NCBI GenBank assembly: GCA_020062525.1
Contig: JAGUWE010000041.1
Coordinates: forward strand, 1 to 5,548
DNA from: Patescibacteria group bacterium
Lineage (GTDB): Bacteria > Patescibacteriota > Patescibacteriia > JAACEG01 > JAGUWE01
Direction of reading: 5' to 3'
Length of the DNA stretch: 5,548 bases
The notes beneath the pieces are model-generated. The model did no database searches, was not told where the DNA came from, and was given only the letters and a program-made list of their open reading frames with translations. Each line of letters opens with the position of its first letter. Position 1 is the stretch's first letter. Shown piece by piece: positions 1-2,897 of this stretch. The translations under genes and the position numbers were made by a program.

Positions 1-65
1 ATTTCTCCTGGAATAATTCTGCTAAGAAATATTTAAATCTCTACCGAAAATTAGTTAATAAATAA
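1..65 (+). CDS. C-terminal end of a probable glycosyltransferase (GT4/glycogen-synthase-like), 5'-truncated by the window
   Basis: The frame starting at base 3 reads 20 codons and stops at TAA (63-65). The peptide starts FSWNNSAKKYLNLYRK. This resembles the closing helix of GT-B glycosyltransferases of the GT4 and GT5 families, which commonly end in an FSWexxAkxtlxxYxxl-type segment (family knowledge, matched by eye). The other two plus-strand frames hit stops at 14-16 and 34-36 and give no recognisable ending. The gene lies on the same strand as the GalT homologue, 163 bp upstream of it, which fits a carbohydrate-metabolism cluster. The catalytic part lies outside the window, so the substrate (ADP-glucose, UDP-sugar or other) cannot be named. 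The assignment rests on about 16 informative residues and is moderate only. Confidence 0.6.
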   Translation, partial: FSWNNSAKKYLNLYRKLVNK

Positions 66-74
66 TCTTAAATA

Positions 75-210
75 GGCGAGGAAAGTAATTTTTAGGATCA
101 TCCGCAGGCGAAATTGCTTGGTCTCGCCATAGGCGAGGATTTTGCCGAGGACTGAGCCGATTTATTCGCTGGAAATAAATCGGCGTATCCTAAAAATTAC
201 TTTCCTCGCC
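75..210. repeat. 136-bp palindromic element with perfect 24-bp terminal inverted repeats (MITE/REP-like)
   Basis: Bases 75-98 and 187-210 are exact reverse complements over 24 bp, starting GGCGAGGAAAG and ending CTTTCCTCGCC; pairing stops at 74/211 and 99/186. The 88-bp interior contains a perfect 11-bp stem (156-166 with 174-184), a GGCGA/TCGCC pair (107-111, 124-128) and a central CTCGCC-ATA-GGCGAG palindrome (123-137). The element is therefore readable as two abutting units, 75-128 and 132-210. Each begins GGCGAG, ends CTCGCC and is bordered by ATA (72-74, 129-131, 211-213). By hand count the element is about 47% GC, richer than its AT-rich surroundings. It fills nearly all of the space between the upstream gene and the GalT homologue, and no protein is encoded in it. 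It could be a non-autonomous mobile repeat, a dispersed REP-type repeat, or a strong hairpin in a shared mRNA. Copy number cannot be judged here. Confidence 0.85.
156..184. repeat. Nested hairpin inside the palindromic element
   Basis: GCCGATTTATT (156-166) pairs perfectly with AATAAATCGGC (174-184) over 11 bp, leaving a 7-base loop CGCTGGA (167-173). It lies just inside the right terminal arm of the larger inverted repeat. In a transcript it would form a stem-loop on top of the 24-bp outer stem. No U-run follows, so a terminator reading is not supported. Confidence 0.8.
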
Positions 211-228
211 ATAAATTAACCTTAAAAT

Positions 229-1155
229 ATGCCTAAAATAATTTCCGAGATCAGAAAGTCATACTTTCTTAATAAATATGTTATCATTACCCCCGGCCGA
301 GCTCGCCGTCCTCGTGATATCCATGAAAAAACCATGGTTGAAAGAACTAAGCCCTGTGTTTTTTGTCCAGAAAACGTTGAAAAAGATATTTTAGTCAAAC
401 AATATGGTGGCCAAGGTGATGACTGGAATGTTTTGGTCTTAAAAAATAAATATCCAGCCGTGACTTTAAATAACAAAAGAGCTTATGGCACACAAGAAGT
501 AATTGTAGAAACGCCGATTCATGGCTTAGAATTTGGAGAGATAAACGAGGGCCAAATTGAAAAAATCTTGCGAGTCTACGCTGAAAGAACAGCGGCGATT
601 TCAAAAATCAAAAGAATTGAATATATTTTGGTCTTTAAAAATAATGGCTCCAAGGCCGGTGCTTCAATTTTACATGCCCATTCCCAAATTTTTGCTACTG
701 ATATTTTACCAGTGGATGTTTATGAGGAATTAAAATTAGCTAAAAAATATAAATTAAAAAATAAAACCTGTCCTTATTGTGATATTTTGAAAAGTGAAAT
801 TAAAGGCCCAAGAAAAATTTATACTGATAAATATATTGCGGCTTTCGCGCCTTATGCTTCAGAATTTCACTATGAGGCCTGGATTTTTACTAAAAGGCAT
901 TTGGATAATATTACTCGCCTTAGCCAAGCTGAATTTAAATCCTTTGCTAAAGTTCTAAAAAAAATCCTGCTTAAATTACATCTGCTTGATCTTTCTTATA
1001 ATTTTTTTATGCATCAAGTGGTTTCTGAACCAGATCAACATTTTTATTTAAAAATCCAACCGCGCGAAAGCATCTGGGCTGGTATTGAACTTGGCTCGGG
1101 TATTGTCATTAATTCTATTTCACCTGAGGTTGCCGCCGCTTATTATCAAAAATAA
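229..1155 (+). CDS. galT: GalT-family hexose-1-phosphate nucleotidylyltransferase (putative galactose-1-phosphate uridylyltransferase)
   Basis: This 308-residue cytoplasmic enzyme belongs to the GalT branch of the HIT superfamily, which transfers a nucleotidyl group between a nucleotide sugar and a sugar 1-phosphate through a histidine-bound intermediate. The N-terminal segment TPGRARRP (21-28) matches the GalT nucleotide-binding region. C43 and C46 (CVFC), H98 and H149 match the four zinc ligands of the E. coli enzyme. HAHSQ (149-153) is the active-site motif, with H151 as the expected nucleophile. E167 aligns by eye with E. coli Glu182. A second CxxC, CPYC (181-184), is present. The C-terminal domain has H262, but the E. 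coli HxH pair aligns to K275-I-Q277, so that metal site looks altered. The end, ELGSGIVINSISPE, is family-like. Length is slightly below the ~350 of classical GalT. No Shine-Dalgarno precedes the ATG, which lies 18 bp after the palindromic element. The family is confident; the substrate is not, and ADP-glucose phosphorylase-like activity is an alternative. Confidence 0.85.
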   Translation: MPKIISEIRKSYFLNKYVIITPGRARRPRDIHEKTMVERTKPCVFCPENVEKDILVKQYGGQGDDWNVLVLKNKYPAVTLNNKRAYGTQEVIVETPIHGLEFGEINEGQIEKILRVYAERTAAISKIKRIEYILVFKNNGSKAGASILHAHSQIFATDILPVDVYEELKLAKKYKLKNKTCPYCDILKSEIKGPRKIYTDKYIAAFAPYASEFHYEAWIFTKRHLDNITRLSQAEFKSFAKVLKKILLKLHLLDLSYNFFMHQVVSEPDQHFYLKIQPRESIWAGIELGSGIVINSISPEVAAAYYQK

Positions 1156-1172
1156 TCCAAAAATGGATTATT
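1151..1172 (+). other. AT-rich hairpin overlapping the galT stop codon
   Basis: AATAATCC (1151-1158) and GGATTATT (1165-1172) form a perfect 8-bp stem around a 6-base loop. The TAA stop at 1153-1155 lies within the 5' arm. GATTATT recurs at 1191-1197, so the 5' arm has two possible partners, the second lying inside the downstream palindrome. No U-tract follows directly, so it is not a canonical terminator. It may modulate the 3' end of the galT mRNA or be incidental in AT-rich sequence. Confidence 0.4.
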
Positions 1173-1206
1173 CCAAATCGTCACGATCGTGATTATTTGG
1201 TATAAT
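1173..1206 (+). promoter_or_regulatory. Extended -10 promoter with overlapping 28-bp operator-like palindrome upstream of the ROK kinase
   Basis: TATAAT at 1201-1206 is a perfect -10 box preceded by TGG (1198-1200), giving an extended -10. TCGTCA (1178-1183) sits at a 17-bp spacing and matches four of six -35 consensus positions. Transcription should begin near 1213, giving a leader of about 33 nt before the ATG at 1246. The spacer is filled by a palindrome: CCAAAT (1173-1178) mirrors ATTTGG (1195-1200) around the perfect 12-bp core TCACGATCGTGA (1181-1192), so 12 of 14 symmetric positions match. A dimeric repressor bound here would cover the -35 and spacer and block RNA polymerase. That regulatory reading is inferred, and no regulator gene is in the window. 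Confidence 0.72.
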
Positions 1207-1245
1207 TAAAAAATTATAAATATAAATAAAAAACGAATCAAATCT

Positions 1246-2127
1246 ATGACTGCAAAATACACTTTGGCTTTTGATGTTGGGGGGACAAAAATTAAAGCTG
1301 GCTTAGTGAAAGCTGATAAAGTTTTTCATTGCCAAACCTATCCCACAGAAAAAAAATCTGCCCAGAAGTTTCTAACTGAAATTGAAATTATTATTAAAAG
1401 TTTAATCAATCCAAAGGTGAGTCAAATTGGTATTGCTACCGCTGGCTTAGTTAGAAAGGAAGGTAATCAGGTTGACTTTGTGCCTCACTTTCCCAAGGGA
1501 CTTATTAACATTCCTTTAAAAAGAAGGTTGGAAAAAAAATTTGGCCTACCGGTTAAGGTGGACAATGATGTTAATTGTTTTATCTTGGCAGAGTTAAAAT
1601 ATGGCGCGGCTCGGGGTTTAACTAATGTTATTGGCCTAACTTTGGGTACGGGTATTGGTGGAGGAATAATTATTGATGGTAAACTTTATCAAGGACACAC
1701 TGGGATGGCTGGAGAGTTTGGTCATATAATTATTGAAGCTCATTTAGGTTGGCCTTGTCGTTGCGGCAAACTTGATGATTTTGAAACTTTAGCTGCCGGA
1801 CCAGCTTTAGAAAAATGGTATAAAAAAATTACCGGCAAAAAGAAATCAACTTATGAAATAAGCGAAATGACTTTAAAAAACAACCCGCAAGCACTCAAAT
1901 CTTTAAGTATTTTGGCTAAATATTTAGGCATTGGTATTTCTAATTTAATTACTATTTTTAATCCAGAGATGGTCATTATTGGCGGCGGTCTGGCTGAAAT
2001 TAAAAAACTTTGGCCACTAATGAGGCGGGAAATTAAAAAAAATTTATTGCCAGAATTTAAAAATTGTCCGGTTGCCAAGGCCAAACTTGGTACTAACGCG
2101 GGCCTCGTCGGCGCCAGCTTAATTTAA
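1246..2127 (+). CDS. ROK-family sugar kinase (putative glucokinase)
   Basis: This 293-residue cytoplasmic protein has the usual length and order of a ROK kinase, which phosphorylates a hexose with ATP. The phosphate-1 motif DVGGTK is at residues 10-15, the catalytic motif NDVN at 107-110 with D108 as the expected base, and the phosphate-2 motif LGTGIGGG at 133-140. The sugar/metal region GEFGH (156-160) is followed by CRCG (171-174), with E180 retained as the expected sugar ligand. The adenosine-side motif NPEMVIIGGG is at 239-248. The canonical zinc motif CxCGxxGCxE is incomplete: the third cysteine is replaced by D178 and the preceding Gly by D177. There is no N-terminal helix-turn-helix, so it is a kinase rather than a NagC/Mlc-type repressor. 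The gene lies 90 bp after galT, has its own promoter, lacks a clear Shine-Dalgarno, and ends before a bidirectional terminator. Substrate could be glucose, N-acetyl hexosamine or fructose. Confidence 0.87.
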   Translation: MTAKYTLAFDVGGTKIKAGLVKADKVFHCQTYPTEKKSAQKFLTEIEIIIKSLINPKVSQIGIATAGLVRKEGNQVDFVPHFPKGLINIPLKRRLEKKFGLPVKVDNDVNCFILAELKYGAARGLTNVIGLTLGTGIGGGIIIDGKLYQGHTGMAGEFGHIIIEAHLGWPCRCGKLDDFETLAAGPALEKWYKKITGKKKSTYEISEMTLKNNPQALKSLSILAKYLGIGISNLITIFNPEMVIIGGGLAEIKKLWPLMRREIKKNLLPEFKNCPVAKAKLGTNAGLVGASLI

Positions 2128-2173
2128 CTCTCAATTCTTAGATATAATATTTTTCAAGTCTACTTCTGAAAAT

Positions 2174-2213
2174 AAAAAGAGCATCTCTTCAGACGAGATG
2201 CTCATTATTTTTT
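2174..2213. terminator. Bidirectional intrinsic terminator between convergent genes
   Basis: GAGCATCTC (2179-2187) pairs perfectly with GAGATGCTC (2195-2203) over 9 bp around a 7-base loop. On the plus strand the stem is followed by ATTA and a run of six T (2208-2213). On the minus strand the A-run at 2174-2178 becomes a U-run directly after the stem. It therefore can end transcription of the ROK kinase (stop 51 bp upstream of the stem) and of the minus-strand GAF gene (stop at 2227-2229, 23 bp away). Confidence 0.9.
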
Positions 2214-2226
2214 AGTTTCTTTAAAC

Positions 2227-2757
2227 CTAAACGAGTTCAACTTCTCTTTCTCTCGCAAGAAGATCAAGAAGATTTTGAATAATCTCGGTACACCCACCGG
2301 CAAACTCTACTTCATCATAAGTGAAACTATATCTATTACCAGAAGCGTCGTAAACCATGATTAACCCAACTTCTCCATCAGTTATAATTGGCATAAAAAG
2401 CACAGCATTAATGTTTTTAATCACTGCCCAGTGACTCATATAGGCGGTCAAAGGATTGTTTTTGACATCAGCAACTAAAAGAACATTTTTTGTTTCCAAG
2501 ACCCGCTCCAGAGCTCCCTTGCCAGCAATTGAATCAACACTTCCAATGCCATGCTCTTGTAAAAAAGGTGGTTGAGCGCTAATAATCTGATACTCATTAC
2601 TTTCCTTCTTAATTTCTAAAATAAGGCAACGATTGACATCAAGGGCACGCCGCATTAGTTCTGCTATACTCTCAATGTCTGTTTTTTTGATGGTTGGTTT
2701 TAATAAAATCTCAGTAATTCCTTTGATTACTTTCCAATATCTCAAATATCTCATCAT
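2227..2757 (-). CDS. Stand-alone GAF-domain protein
   Basis: The 176-residue product is almost entirely one GAF-like domain. An N-terminal amphipathic helical region (about 1-40) leads into strand NRCLILEIKK (42-51). The region from IAGKGALERVLETKNVLLVADV (77-98) matches the GAF pattern of a 'GxxxxVlxTgxpvlvxDv' segment. NAVLFMPIITDGEVGLIMVYD (117-137) matches the core paired strands, and a closing helix spans about 147-170. GAF domains bind small ligands such as cyclic nucleotides, amino acids, haem or tetrapyrroles, or act as redox or dimerisation modules. No kinase, cyclase, HTH or membrane segment is attached, so the output is unknown. C44 and C156 are the only cysteines, and there is no evident fRMsr (methionine sulfoxide reductase) CxxxC pattern. 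The gene is convergent with the ROK kinase and divergent from the PBP, and is monocistronic here. Two adjacent ATGs (2757 and 2754) are both compatible with the SD. Confidence 0.78.
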   Translation of the reverse strand: MMRYLRYWKVIKGITEILLKPTIKKTDIESIAELMRRALDVNRCLILEIKKESNEYQIISAQPPFLQEHGIGSVDSIAGKGALERVLETKNVLLVADVKNNPLTAYMSHWAVIKNINAVLFMPIITDGEVGLIMVYDASGNRYSFTYDEVEFAGGCTEIIQNLLDLLAREREVELV

Positions 2758-2762
2758 TTTGC

Positions 2763-2768
2763 CCTCCT
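2763..2768 (-). promoter_or_regulatory. Strong Shine-Dalgarno (AGGAGG) of the GAF gene
   Basis: On the minus strand AGGAGG is followed by GCAAA-type spacing to the tandem start codons. It leaves 5 nt to the first ATG (2757) and 8 nt to the second (2754), so the second Met may be the preferred start on spacing. It is the only strong Shine-Dalgarno in the window. Confidence 0.85.
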
Positions 2769-2807
2769 TTTTTGAAAATTGTTTAAAAATTGTTGTTAAA
2801 GGTCTTT

Positions 2808-2835
2808 GATTTATTATTTAAAAAAAGATAGTCAA
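2808..2835 (-). promoter_or_regulatory. Weak candidate promoter for the GAF gene
   Basis: On the minus strand TTGACT (2835-2830) matches five of six -35 positions. At a 16-bp spacing lies TAAATC (2813-2808), which matches the -10 consensus at only about three positions. The region is very AT-rich, so chance matches are likely. The -35 would lie almost back to back with that of the divergent PBP promoter. Confidence 0.25.
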
Positions 2836-2837
2836 AA

Positions 2838-2866
2838 TTGAAAAAAACTCTTCTCTTTGCTACAAT
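2838..2866 (+). promoter_or_regulatory. Promoter of the class A PBP gene
   Basis: TTGAAA (2838-2843) and TACAAT (2861-2866) are separated by exactly 17 bp, and TGC (2858-2860) supplies an extended -10. Transcription should start around 2873, leaving a leader of about 25 nt before the ATG at 2898. The match is close to a housekeeping sigma-70-type promoter, and no operator-like palindrome is evident around it. Confidence 0.75.
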
Positions 2867-2897
2867 AATTTGAGAAAATCAAATTTCTTTCAGGGTT

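Noticed and set aside
75..210. CRISPR array or structured tRNA/riboswitch at the repeat element
   Set aside because: There are no regularly spaced direct repeats or spacers, no cloverleaf or T-loop signature, and no known riboswitch core that I recognise; the symmetry is a nested inverted repeat.
222..604. Minus-strand open frames at 222-476 and 395-604
   Set aside because: They are antisense shadows of the GalT homologue, lack ribosome binding sites and give low-complexity products.
1173..1200. The palindrome read as an intrinsic terminator for galT
   Set aside because: It is followed by GTATAATTAAAA rather than a U-run, its core is perfectly symmetric with no natural loop, and it abuts a consensus -10 box; an operator fits better.
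1246..2127. NagC/Mlc-type ROK transcriptional repressor
   Set aside because: The protein begins directly with the phosphate-1 motif at residue 10 and has no N-terminal helix-turn-helix; its length is that of a kinase.
2143..2148. TATAAT between the kinase stop and the terminator, which could start a short RNA of about 58 nt ending at the hairpin
   Set aside because: There is no acceptable -35 at 16-18 bp and no TGn extension, and the motif is expected by chance in such AT-rich DNA.
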